Under the pieces are notes generated by a model that was not told the origin of the DNA, did no database searches, and saw only the letters and a list, made by a program, of their open reading frames with translations. Both the position numbers and the translations under genes were made by a program. From Caldatribacterium sp051549785 (lineage in GTDB: Bacteria > Atribacterota > Atribacteria > Atribacterales > Caldatribacteriaceae), in contig NZ_CP189974.1 in the NCBI RefSeq assembly GCF_051549785.1, positions 992,001 through 1,056,000 on the forward strand: a DNA stretch of 64,000 nucleotides, written 5' to 3'. Shown here one piece after another: positions 1-7,178 of this stretch. Numbering within the stretch: the stretch's first letter is position 1; each line of letters opens with the position of its first letter.

Positions 1-334
1 TCTCTGAGCGCACTTTGGCCGTGACGATTGCCATAGGGATGTCCGCCTCTTTGAGCGTTTCCAGGACCTCCCGCATCCCCGAAAAAACTCGCACCTTGGG
101 CATGGCTTCCTTGATGAGGTCCTGCCATCGCCTGACGAAGTCCTGAGATTTGTTCTCGGGAATACCGAGTTTACGCACCGTCTCTGGGCTTGGAATACCC
201 AGGGTGAACACGAAGTCCTCCTTTGGCCTGTTTTCTCCCGTGAACTCCTGATAGGCCTTCTGTATGGCCTCAAGGAGGAGCGGGTTGGTATCGGTGATGG
301 TTCCGTCTATGTCGAAGATAACAGCCCTTGTCAT
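1..334 (-). CDS. HAD-family phosphatase, partial (C-terminus outside window)
   Basis: The visible 111 residues begin MTRAVIFDIDGTITDT, the HAD motif I with nucleophile Asp8 and acid/base Asp10. The spacing of the cap region that follows (EFTGENRPKEDF, then a helix-rich stretch and a motif II-like AIVTAK near residue 107) matches phosphoglycolate phosphatase/PpaX-type HAD hydrolases, which dephosphorylate small phosphate metabolites in the cytoplasm. The stop codon lies outside the window, so full length and substrate are unknown. A TATAAT on the minus strand at 368-373 sits upstream. A strong hairpin at 402-430 separates it from msrAB, so it is probably transcribed on its own. Confidence 0.85.
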   Translation of the reverse strand, partial: MTRAVIFDIDGTITDTNPLLLEAIQKAYQEFTGENRPKEDFVFTLGIPSPETVRKLGIPENKSQDFVRRWQDLIKEAMPKVRVFSGMREVLETLKEADIPMAIVTAKVRSE

Positions 335-401
335 GGTCTCACGCTCCGGATTTTTCGACTTCCTCTCATTATACCAGGGGTGTCAAGGGATTTGGCGGAG
401 A

Positions 402-430
402 CCATCCCAGAGGCCGGGCCTCCGGGATGG
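402..430 (-). terminator. GC-rich hairpin downstream of msrAB (no clear T tract)
   Basis: CCATCCC and GGGATGG flank a further paired AGAGG/CCTCC core, giving a stem of about 12 pairs with a CGGG loop, just after the msrAB stop codon. No T run follows on the minus strand, so it may be a weak terminator or an mRNA 3'-end stabiliser. Confidence 0.4.
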
Positions 431-438
431 CAAGGAAC

Positions 439-1488
439 TCACTCTTCAAAGAGCTTCCGGTACTCGCCGTACCCCTCTTTCTCCAGGTCTTCTTTGGGGA
501 TGAACCGCAGGGCAGCGGAGTTGATGCAGTAGCGTTTCCCGGTGGGCGGGGGCCCGTCGTCAAAAACGTGCCCCAGGTGGGAATCGGCGTGGCGGCTTCG
601 GACTTCAATGCGCACCATGAAGTGGCTGCGGTCCACCACCTCGACGATATTGTCCGGTTCAAGCGGCCGGGTGAAGCTCGGCCATCCGGTCCCAGAGTCG
701 AACTTGTCCAGGGAACTGAAGAGGGGCTCTCCAGAGACGGTGTCCACGTAAATGCCTTCACGCTTGTTGTTCCAGTACTCGTTCTGGAACGGTGGTTCGG
801 TGGCGTTTTCCTGGGTGACCTGGAACTGAAGAGGTGTGAGCTTCTGGCGCAGGATTTCTGGAGACGGCTTCTTGAAGTTCTCCCAGGGCTTCTGCCAGTG
901 TCTCTTTCGGAACTCGTCCCGGCCGGAGTGGGAACGGTAGAGCTCATACCGCAGCGGACACTTCTTGTAGTAGTCCTGGTGGTACTCCTCGGCCCGGTAG
1001 AAGGTAGAGGCAGGGAGGATTTCAGTGACAATGGGTTTTCCAAACTTCCCCGATTGCTCCAGAGCCCGCTTCGATTGTTCTGCTGCGATGCGCTGGGCTT
1101 CGCTGTGGAAGAAAATGGCGGTGCGGTACTGGGGACCTCGGTCGACGAACTGCCCTCCCGGATCGGTAGGGTCGATGTTCTTCCAGAAGACCTCAAGGAG
1201 CTCCTCATAGGCGACCTTTTCCGGATCGTAGGTTACCTGGACGGCTTCGAAGTGGCCGGTTGTTCCAGAACACACTTCCTCATACGTGGGGTTTTCGGTG
1301 TGTCCCCCGGTGTACCCGGCGACGACCTCAACCACCCCGGGGATGTTCTCGAAAACACTCTCCATGCACCAGAAGCACCCACCGGCGAAGGTGGCCTTTT
1401 CAAGGTTTTCCTGGGCGAAAGCGGCCTGGACCCTGAAGAGCAAGAGGGCCAGGGTTATGGCGACAAAAAGGATGTTGCCCATCTCCAT
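439..1488 (-). CDS. msrAB: Exported peptide methionine sulfoxide reductase MsrA-MsrB fusion
   Basis: This 349-residue protein repairs oxidised methionine in proteins, with MsrA acting on the S form and MsrB on the R form. A hydrophobic signal peptide (about residues 1-26, ending AAFA) indicates export. MsrA follows with GGCFWCMESVF, whose first Cys is the catalytic residue. MsrB occupies the C-terminal ~150 residues, with SGTGWPSF, HADSHLGH and the catalytic Cys in RYCIN. The CxxC zinc pairs found in many MsrB proteins are not present, as in the zinc-free subtype. ATG at 1488 was chosen over GTG at 1491; both follow GGGGGAAGAGG. An exported repair enzyme in an anaerobe suggests defence of the envelope against oxygen or hypochlorite. 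Confidence 0.93.
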   Translation of the reverse strand: MEMGNILFVAITLALLLFRVQAAFAQENLEKATFAGGCFWCMESVFENIPGVVEVVAGYTGGHTENPTYEEVCSGTTGHFEAVQVTYDPEKVAYEELLEVFWKNIDPTDPGGQFVDRGPQYRTAIFFHSEAQRIAAEQSKRALEQSGKFGKPIVTEILPASTFYRAEEYHQDYYKKCPLRYELYRSHSGRDEFRKRHWQKPWENFKKPSPEILRQKLTPLQFQVTQENATEPPFQNEYWNNKREGIYVDTVSGEPLFSSLDKFDSGTGWPSFTRPLEPDNIVEVVDRSHFMVRIEVRSRHADSHLGHVFDDGPPPTGKRYCINSAALRFIPKEDLEKEGYGEYRKLFEE

Positions 1489-1818
1489 CACCTCTTCCCC
1501 CTGAAAGAGGTTTTGTCTTCTTTTTATTCCTTCCTCGCCGCAACCTGTCTTTCCCCTTTTCGGGTGGGCTCGCGTTTGTCCAGGTGTCGCTTGAGGTCAC
1601 CCACCGCTTGCAGGAGTAGGGGGAAGTTCTTCCATGAACAGGAAACATCCTGTGGAGGACAGAGAAGTCTCGAGTTAGCGCCCTGTGAGCGTACACCGGG
1701 TCGCCCGACCGGGAATGCTCCCGAACTTCTCACCGGTACAGGGATCGCTCTACTTCTTTCTGGATCTGCTGTTTGGGCCCGAGCCCAGGCAGGCTCCAGG
1801 GCTTTGGTTTCCTTCTGG
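1489..1818. other. Non-coding stretch, nothing recognised
   Basis: The 330 bases upstream of msrAB hold only short, overlapping open frames with no recognisable domain, no repeat and no RNA signature. They may be the rest of the decayed lipoprotein locus next to it. Confidence 0.4.
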
Positions 1819-2005
1819 CTATAGCAGCAGTCCAACAAGCTCCTGCGGTGCCGGTGAGACTCCTGGTGATGCTCCGGGGGACGCTATAGGAGATGCCTCA
1901 GGGGACGCTTCTGGTAGGGCTTCGGGTTGTGGGTTCTGGGGTCCGCACGAAGGTAGCAAAGAGCATGGTAACGATGCAGAGTACCGGGGTGGTCCTCTTT
2001 CGCAT
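1819..2005 (-). pseudogene. Decayed small proline-rich lipoprotein gene
   Basis: An ATG at 2005 follows AAAGGAGGGAGAGG and opens a signal-peptide-like MRKRTTPVLCIVTMLFATF that stops after 35 codons at 1898. In another frame the sequence continues through LLPSCGPQNP and Pro-Ala-Ser repeats (EASPEASPIASP) to a stop at 1819. Together these look like one lipoprotein (signal peptide, Cys, Pro-rich spacer) split by a frameshift, in the style of the two intact lipoproteins on the other strand. It could also be a short functional peptide; the ribosome site is the main support for past coding. Confidence 0.35.
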
Positions 2006-2072
2006 GCTCTTCCTCTCCCTCCTTTCGGGGAAGATTGCAGCACTTTCTGGGCCAGGTGTAGGGTCGGGTTTT

Positions 2073-2101
2073 TTGATTTTTGCTTTCCAGGGGAGTATAA
2101 T
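2073..2101 (+). promoter_or_regulatory. Sigma-70-type promoter for the lipoprotein gene
   Basis: TTGATT at 2073-2078, a 17-base spacer and TATAAT at 2096-2101 lie about 30 bases upstream of the ATG at 2132. Confidence 0.7.
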
Positions 2102-2131
2102 GAGTGCATCACCTGCAAAGGAGGGGAAAGC

Positions 2132-2911
2132 ATGCGTCGCGAATGGCTCCTTTTCATCGTGTTTCCTGTTTTTCTCTGTGTGGTTCTTGCGGGCTGTGGG
2201 GGGACGCCAGGGCCCTCTCCAGCGTCGCCGACACCAGGAACAGCCGCTCCAGGTATCACCATCGTGCGCGAGGGGTCGCCAGACACCGGGAGGGTCCTCC
2301 AGAGCGGGGATCCGGTTCGTTTCTCCCAGGACGTTTACTTCCAGGGCATCGCTCCAAGCAGTGCGGTGGTCAAGGTCTACCTCAACGGTACCGTAATCGA
2401 CCAAACCTCGGCTTTGCCAAGTGGGGAGTTCCTCTGGAGATGGAATTCTGGGGTCACCGAGGGGATCTATGAGATCTCGTTCACCGCTACCCAGGGGAGT
2501 TTGCCGGAGAGCGGCAGGACTACATTCACCATCGTCGTCGATGGGACCGGGCCCTACCTCCATTCGCTCTCGGCAAAGGCCGATGCTCCTTTGGGCAATG
2601 CCCCGACCATTGTGGTGTACTTCAATGAGGAGATTGTGGTTGGGGATATGAATGTTTTTGCGTTGCCCGCGGTCTGGAGTGTTACCTGCCTCATCTGCCC
2701 AGGAGGGAGCGTTTTCAATGTCACCCAGGTGGCCCTCAGTGCAGACCGGAAGAGCGTTACCCTCACCGGGAACTGGATAACCGACCGCCTGATCGTCGGT
2801 GACCAGATTCAGGTGTTCTTCGCCTACGTCCCGCTCATGGGGGTGACTGACAAGGCCGGCAATCCGTTCAACGCTGCCTTGAACGTGGCGACTGGAGTGG
2901 TCACTCCATAG
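2132..2911 (+). CDS. Lipoprotein with Ig-like repeats, function unknown
   Basis: The 259-residue product begins MRREWLLFIVFPVF and has a lipobox ending VVLAGC, followed by a Pro/Ser/Thr spacer, so it is membrane-anchored outside the cytoplasm. Two beta-rich segments follow: one of the kind seen in bacterial Ig-like surface domains (TTFTIVVDGTGPYL), and one resembling an SbsA-type Ig domain (VVYFNEEIVV, then VTDKAGNPFN). No catalytic motif is visible. ATG 2132 was preferred to far-upstream starts because of AAAGGAGGGG and the promoter just ahead. It has its own promoter and terminator, so it is monocistronic. A role in the cell surface is inferred only. Confidence 0.85.
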   Translation: MRREWLLFIVFPVFLCVVLAGCGGTPGPSPASPTPGTAAPGITIVREGSPDTGRVLQSGDPVRFSQDVYFQGIAPSSAVVKVYLNGTVIDQTSALPSGEFLWRWNSGVTEGIYEISFTATQGSLPESGRTTFTIVVDGTGPYLHSLSAKADAPLGNAPTIVVYFNEEIVVGDMNVFALPAVWSVTCLICPGGSVFNVTQVALSADRKSVTLTGNWITDRLIVGDQIQVFFAYVPLMGVTDKAGNPFNAALNVATGVVTP

Positions 2912-2920
2912 CCCAGTGCT

Positions 2921-2963
2921 ACCCCGGCTCAGGGCAAAAGGCTCTGAGCCGGGGTCTTTTTGT
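2921..2963 (+). terminator. Rho-independent terminator
   Basis: A 12-pair stem (ACCCCGGCTCAG with CTGAGCCGGGGT) around an 11-base loop is followed by CTTTTT, ten bases after the lipoprotein stop codon. Confidence 0.9.
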
Positions 2964-2984
2964 CCCTTGGAGGGGGAGTATGCC

Positions 2985-3353
2985 ATGAGGAGCATGTGGT
3001 TTTTGATCGTGGCTTTGGTGCTTTTCGCTCTTTCTGGTTGCGGAAACGGCGGTGCCCCGCTTTCCTCACCCTCGCCTGCGCCACCGTCCATCACCGAAGT
3101 GCATCCTACCTGTGGTGCACCGGGCGAGACGGTGGTCATCAAGGGGACCGGCTTTGCCGATGCTCAGGGAGGGAGTATGGTGACCTTCAACGGTGTCCCT
3201 GCCGAGGTCCTTTCGTGGTCCAGTACCCAGGTCACCGTCCTTGTTCCTGCGACCACCACCGGGGATATCGTGGTCACCGTAAACGGAGTCTCCAGTAACG
3301 GCGTCAGGTTCACCGTTCCTTGCGCGGTAATAGGGTGGCAGTTCTCCTTCTAA
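2985..3353 (+). CDS. Small lipoprotein with one IPT/TIG domain
   Basis: The 122-residue product has a signal peptide with lipobox ALSGC and then one IPT/TIG (Ig-like, plexin/transcription factor) domain. The domain signature is SITEVHPTCGAPGETV, the glycine-rich IKGTGF, VTFNGVPAEVLSW, then VTVNGVSSNGVRFTV. The start was chosen at the ATG preceded by GGAGGGGGAG. It is a clear paralogue of the lipoprotein at 9732-10226, sharing the same Cys pattern and the TVNG-x-SNGV-x-FTV ending. TIG domains usually mediate binding at the surface; no partner is evident here. Confidence 0.85.
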   Translation: MRSMWFLIVALVLFALSGCGNGGAPLSSPSPAPPSITEVHPTCGAPGETVVIKGTGFADAQGGSMVTFNGVPAEVLSWSSTQVTVLVPATTTGDIVVTVNGVSSNGVRFTVPCAVIGWQFSF

Positions 3354-3836
3354 GCGGTGCATGTCCTGGCTACAGGCGTGTCGCTATTGGCCCGGGACGG
3401 TTGTGCCCGGCCTTTTGAGAGTGGACCTCGCCGTCCAGGTTGTGATCTCAGGCTGCGGTACCTCTCATCAGGGTCGACCGATACGTGTTTCTCCTTCGTC
3501 TTCACTTCGGGCTGTTTCGCCTCTTGGATCGCCGTCCCGGGCTCCCTGGGGTGAGAAGGTCATCAAGGCGTCTAGATGAGCAGGGCTGAGGGGAAAGCTG
3601 GAGGTGGATGCACTGTGCGGTGTTTCACACTTTCTCTGGTTGTGGTTCTCTCCCTTGGTGTGGTTTCTCTGGCCGGAAAGTCATTCTCCCCGTTCCTTTC
3701 ACCACCCAGCACAAGGACACTTGGATGCCGTGCCTTGATGGGTGCAGCGAAGGAGGTTCCGGAACTTGGGACGGTCCTCAGCTCTCTGAAGAACTTTCGG
3801 AGCACAGTCAATACTGTTGCGTCTTTGCTTCCCTGG
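3354..3836. other. Intergenic stretch without a recognised gene
   Basis: The 480 bases between the TIG lipoprotein and the IS remnant hold only short open frames. One on the plus strand (3623-3842) has a signal-like hydrophobic run (VRCFTLSLVVVLSLGVVSL) but no convincing ribosome site or domain. It is probably decayed DNA. Confidence 0.4.
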
Positions 3837-3880
3837 CGGTAGGGTACTCTATTTTGCGTCACGTTCAGGAAACACCAAAA

Positions 3881-3939
3881 CCTCCTGATAGGCACAATTG
3901 GTACAACAAAAGGAGAATACCAATCATCCTATCAGGAGG
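3881..3939. repeat. Long imperfect palindrome inside the IS left end
   Basis: CCTCCTGATAGG at 3881-3892 is perfectly mirrored by CCTATCAGGAGG at 3928-3939, and the interior pairs again (ATTGGTA with TACCAAT). The 59-base hairpin has about 19 paired positions and precedes the transposase remnant. It may be a translation-blocking structure or a recombination site. Confidence 0.7.
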
Positions 3940-3956
3940 TGTCCAAGAACCGTGAA

Positions 3957-4980
3957 AGAGGTTCTGGAAGAGGTTATGCTCCTTGCGCGGGAAGCAACTT
4001 GTGGAGAACAAGAAGACCGGAAAAATGGCTTCTACGAGAGGGACCGTAAAACTCCACTTGGGACTCCTGAGGACCTCTCCATTCCTCAAACCCCGAAAAA
4101 GCTCTTTACGCCCTGGACGAACTCATCACGGCCATGGAGCAAGGAGGTTACTCCCCAAGAGGCATGACCTAGACCCTCGAAACTTTAAGAGGGAAAGCAT
4201 GCCCCAGGTTGAGACTCCCGGATCACAGGTCTTGTGGTGGAGAAAAGTAGGGAATGGCGAGAGCGACCAATTCGAAGGTGGTACCTTATCCTCTTCCTGG
4301 ATGGGGTGTTCCTCAAGATACGCAGGGATACCGTAGCTTCTGAAGTGGTATACCTTGCGCTGGGTATCGATGGCGAAGGGTATCGGGAGGTATTGGGGTT
4401 CTGGACCTCAGGAAGTGATGCTGAAAGCGCCTTCCGTGGAAGGAAATCCTCTCCTCTTTGAGGGAGAGGGGGGTCTTGCTGAACCCTTCCTCGTGGTGGG
4501 GGATAGGTTGCAGGACGTGAGAGAAGCGGTGAAAGAGGTGTATCCGGAAGCCCAATGCCAGAGTGATCCAGTGCACAAAACTCGCCACGTCTTGCGCAAG
4601 GTGAGGAAAAGGGATGAAGGGACAGTTCTTGAGGATGTGAAGAGGATGTACGTAGCATCGTCTCTTGAAGAGTTTCAGGAACACTTTGAAACCTCTACCC
4701 GGAAGCAGTTTCTTCTTGGGAGAGGGATTTGCCCTATCTCACTACTCACCTTGGGTACCCCACCCTTTTGCAGCAGCACATCCGCACCAGAACTCTCTGA
4801 ACGTTGCATCAAGTTGCATCAAGGATATAAAGAGGAGAAGCGAGGTGGTTGAGGTTTTCTCAAGACCCAAGGCTTTCGAGGAGCTCCTGTACCTTGTCTC
4901 TCAGAGTGAAACAAGCGGTATGCAGAGAAAACCTTACCAAACTTCCTTCTCCGCAAGAGGAACTCTCTACAAAAAGGAGT
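3957..4980 (+). pseudogene. IS256/mutator-type transposase, multiply frameshifted
   Basis: Three family-typical blocks can be read in different frames. The N-terminal block ends LYALDELITAMEQGGYSPRG near 4090-4155. A catalytic-core block at about 4288-4401 reads FLDGVFLKIRRD, then YLALGIDGEGYREVLGFW. A later block at about 4494-4620 reads VVGDRLQDVREAVKEVYP, then VHKTRHVLRKV. An in-frame stop follows the first block and frameshifts separate the others, so no active DDE transposase can be made. The first Asp of the DDE triad (LDGVF) survives. Confidence 0.8.
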
Positions 4981-5027
4981 AGGTGTTCTGACACAACATT
5001 CTTGACACTATCCGAGGAATGTGAACC

Positions 5028-5325
5028 GAGTTTTTTTCCTCTCTCGAGGATCCTCAGCTCGTAGCGGCTATTTTTGGGCTGCAAAACCACCGGGTTCCCC
5101 CGGAGGAACACCTGCTTCACCGTGAGCCCCTCTTCATCCACCTCCACCACCGCGACGTCCCCCGACTGCACCTCAGAATCGGGAGAGAAGAGGACCAGGC
5201 GGTTTTTGCCGATGCCCCGTCCAGCATTGAGTTGTCCTTTGCGCGGATGGCGAGAGAAGAGTGTTCAGGGTTCAAGCTCCAGTCTTCGGCCTCAATTTTG
5301 ACGCCTTCCCCACTCTACGGGAGCT
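5028..5325 (-). pseudogene. LexA/S24-type repressor peptidase fragment, cut by the IS
   Basis: The minus strand encodes SLAIRAKDNSM, where Ser-Met is the S24 catalytic serine site. After a frameshift it continues GRGIGKNRLVLF, GDVAVVEVDEEG, LTVKQVFLRG (with the catalytic Lys position) and VVLQPKNSRYEL. This is the C-terminal autopeptidase fold of LexA and phage CI-like repressors. The coding match ends abruptly within about 30 bases of the IS right end, so insertion probably removed the C-terminal strands. The HTH domain is missing upstream. It is likely a relic of a prophage or defence-associated regulator rather than the cell's LexA. Confidence 0.65.
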
Positions 5326-5454
5326 GCTTCAGACCACATCCGGGAGCTCCCCAGCCAAAGAGCTACCGAAACCACCGTGAGAGGATGGGTGCCGCATTCC
5401 GGGCGAGCGCAAGCTCGGGTGCAAAAAATTCCAAGGGCAAAAACCCAGGGGTTT

Positions 5455-5484
5455 TTGTTCTCCGGGCCGGAATTCTGGTATACT
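5455..5484 (+). promoter_or_regulatory. Promoter for the small basic ORF
   Basis: TTGTTC at 5455-5460, an 18-base spacer and TATACT at 5479-5484 lie just before the GTG at 5506. Confidence 0.5.
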
Positions 5485-5505
5485 CCCTCCCGGGAGGGGT
5501 GGAAG

Positions 5506-5679
5506 GTGGCCCAAAGAAGAGACTCCCTTAAAACAACCCGGTCCTTCCTCTATGCCCTGGCAAGATTCCTCGGTGACGTCGAGGCCGCAACAAAAGGCCC
5601 CGAAGCCCTGGGGAAGAGAATTCTCCGGAGGGCCCTCGGGAAAGCCGCTGGGGGAGCCCTGTCGAAGCTCTTCCGGTAG
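5506..5679 (+). CDS. Small basic hypothetical protein
   Basis: The predicted 57-residue product starts at GTG 5506, after GGGAGGGG. It is rich in Arg, Lys and Ala, with a middle SFLYALARFLGDVEA and a basic amphipathic tail (GKRILRRALGKAAGG then LSKLFR). I do not recognise a named family, though short arginine-rich proteins of this shape occur in mobile and accessory regions of thermophiles. A promoter directly upstream supports expression. It lies between the S24 fragment and the first MntA-HepT module; DNA or RNA binding is only a guess. Confidence 0.5.
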   Translation: MAQRRDSLKTTRSFLYALARFLGDVEAATKGPEALGKRILRRALGKAAGGALSKLFR

Positions 5680-5790
5680 CAGGGGTGGTGCGCTATGGCA
5701 AAAGGAAGGAGTGTTCCTTTGCCCCTCAGTTTCCAGGAAAGGCCCTGGACCGATGAGGCAATCTGGAAAAAACCTCCGGGAGGCTCGGGT

Positions 5791-6081
5791 ATGACGCTTG
5801 AGGAGTTACTGAAAGCAAAGCGTGAGGAGATCCTTCATGTATGCGCCAAATACGGTGCCCACAACGTACGCGTCTTCGGCTCGGTGGCTCGTGGTGAGAT
5901 CACCGAAGAGAGCGACATCGACCTCATTGTCGACTTCGAACCGGGGCGGAGCCTCCTCGACCACGCCGGGCTGTGGCTGGAACTCCAGGAGCTTCTGGGA
6001 GTCAGGGTGGACGTGGTGAGTAGCCGTGGCATCAAGGAACGCATCCGCAAGCGAGTGTTGCAGGAGGCCGTCCCCCTGTGA
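5791..6081 (+). CDS. MntA-type minimal nucleotidyltransferase antitoxin (module 1)
   Basis: This 96-residue protein carries the nucleotidyltransferase signature FGSVARG followed by ESDIDLIV, whose two Asp bind metal. MntA antitoxins of this size neutralise a HepT ribonuclease by adding AMP units to it. The ATG at 5791 follows GGGAGG; an in-frame extension to 5695 exists but has no matching domain. The next gene overlaps it by four bases (GTGA) and is a hepT, as expected for the module. It is a close paralogue of the gene at 11663, both ending KRVLQEAV/RERVLQEAV. Confidence 0.88.
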   Translation: MTLEELLKAKREEILHVCAKYGAHNVRVFGSVARGEITEESDIDLIVDFEPGRSLLDHAGLWLELQELLGVRVDVVSSRGIKERIRKRVLQEAVPL

Positions 6082-6434
6082 GGAGCGCAAGGGAGCCCCT
6101 GCAAGACATTCTGGATGCCATTACCAGAATCGAGCGCTACACGGCTCGTGGGCGAGAGGCGTTTGAATAGAACAAACTGGTTCGGATCCGGGTCCTGTAC
6201 CACATTCAACTCATCGGAGAGGCAGCTGCACAGCTCGACAAAGCCTTTCACGAAGCCCACCCCGGGATACCCTGGCCGCAGATTGTCGCTATGCGAAACT
6301 TGCTCGTTCACAGATACTTTGGGGTGGACCTGGAGGAGGTCTGGAAGACGGTGGAAAAGGACCTCCCCGGCCTTAAACGGAAGATCGAGACGCTTGTGAG
6401 CAAGCTGGGGAGCCGGGGTGTGGGGAGTGAATGA
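6078..6434 (+). pseudogene. HepT-like toxin (DUF86) with in-frame amber codon (module 1)
   Basis: A 118-codon frame, starting GTG inside the mntA stop, reads as HepT throughout. It has PLQDILDAITRIERYT, then VLYHIQLIGEAAAQLDK, the RNase motif R-x4-H in RNLLVHRYF (with the HxY tyrosine that MntA modifies), and DLEEVWKTVEKDLP. A single TAG at 6168-6170 (codon 31) interrupts it while the frame is otherwise intact. Either a recent nonsense mutation silenced the toxin or the amber codon is read through. The first explanation is simpler, because the cognate antitoxin is retained. Confidence 0.85.
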
Positions 6435-6767
6435 CGGGAGGCGAGCCGCCGCGGAGAAGCCCTCGGCCTCTCGGAGGAAGAAGTTGCTTTCTACGAAGCT
6501 CTGGAGGCAAACGGCGAAGCTGCCCGGGTTCTCGGAGAACCCACCCTCCGCCGCATCGCCCAGGAGCTCGTCTGTACCCTCCGGGAGAACGTCACCGTGG
6601 ACTGGACCATCCGCGAATCCGCCCGGGCACACCTCCGGGTCCTGGTGAAGCGCATCCTCCGCAAGTACAGTTACCCTCCCGATAACCAGGAGAAAACCGT
6701 TCAAACCATCCTCGAGCAGGCGGAGAATCTCCCGGAGGAATGGGTGGGAGAAGCTTCGGAGAGGTAG
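6435..6767 (+). pseudogene. C-terminal fragment of type I restriction HsdR
   Basis: An open frame with no start codon encodes LGLSEEEVAFYEALE, then DWTIRESARAHLRVLVKRIL and KYSYPPDNQEK. This is the C-terminal helical domain typical of type I restriction endonuclease R subunits, which contacts the rest of the HsdRMS complex. The helicase and nuclease parts are absent, as are hsdM and hsdS. It directly follows the hepT frame, so a deletion probably fused the end of a restriction locus to the toxin module. Confidence 0.85.
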
Positions 6768-7178
6768 GCTGTGCTCTAAGGGAGGGCCTCAGGCAGGTTC
6801 CCTATCGAAGAAGGCCACAGGCGGAGCTCTAAATCAAAGGATGGGGCACCAGGTCCGTTCACCCCGAACTTATCCCCAAAAGACGAATTCGATGCCAGAG
6901 GTTGTGCCCCTTTGTCACCCTAGGGTTTCGGGGCCCTCTCTGTCTTCTTTCTTTTTGAAAACACCGGGGGAGCATTCCCGGCGAATGGGTGCGTCCAGAA
7001 CACAGAGCTTCTTTAGAGCTGTTTGACAGGACCTGATTTTTCTGGTAGCGTTTTCATGTACCCCGGTTCCCCTTCTTGCCCACTCTCTTCCTTCGCAAGA
7101 GGCAACGGAAGACGGCGGGAGGGTGTGTGATAGATACAAACCTTGCTGAAGGGACCTTTTTAGGGAGGGGAAATCTCC
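6768..7178. other. Intergenic stretch, no gene seen
   Basis: The 410 bases between the HsdR scrap and the phospholipase-like gene show no sustained coding, no repeat and no RNA. A weak TTTGAC at 7020-7025 may belong to the downstream promoter. Confidence 0.45.

Larger units (their letters stand above)
3837..5014 (+). mobile_element. Decayed IS256-family (mutator-type) insertion sequence
   Basis: The stretch contains scattered pieces of a mutator-type transposase in several frames. The right end, TGACACAACATTCTTGACAC then TATCC, has the look of an IS256-family terminus. The left end at about 3837 (CGGTAGGGTACTC through GCGTCA) matches its reverse complement at roughly 14 of 22 positions. No clear target-site duplication is visible, and the element is slightly shorter than intact family members. 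Boundaries are therefore approximate. Confidence 0.65.

Noticed and set aside
368..386. TTGACA seven bases before TATAAT, also TTGACG at 24806-24811 before another TATAAT
   Set aside because: The spacer is far too short for a sigma-70 promoter; taken as chance, and only the TATAAT boxes were used.
369..1208. Frame antisense-like and overlapping msrAB
   Set aside because: Same strand but a different frame from MsrAB; Ser/Arg/Pro-rich shadow translation.
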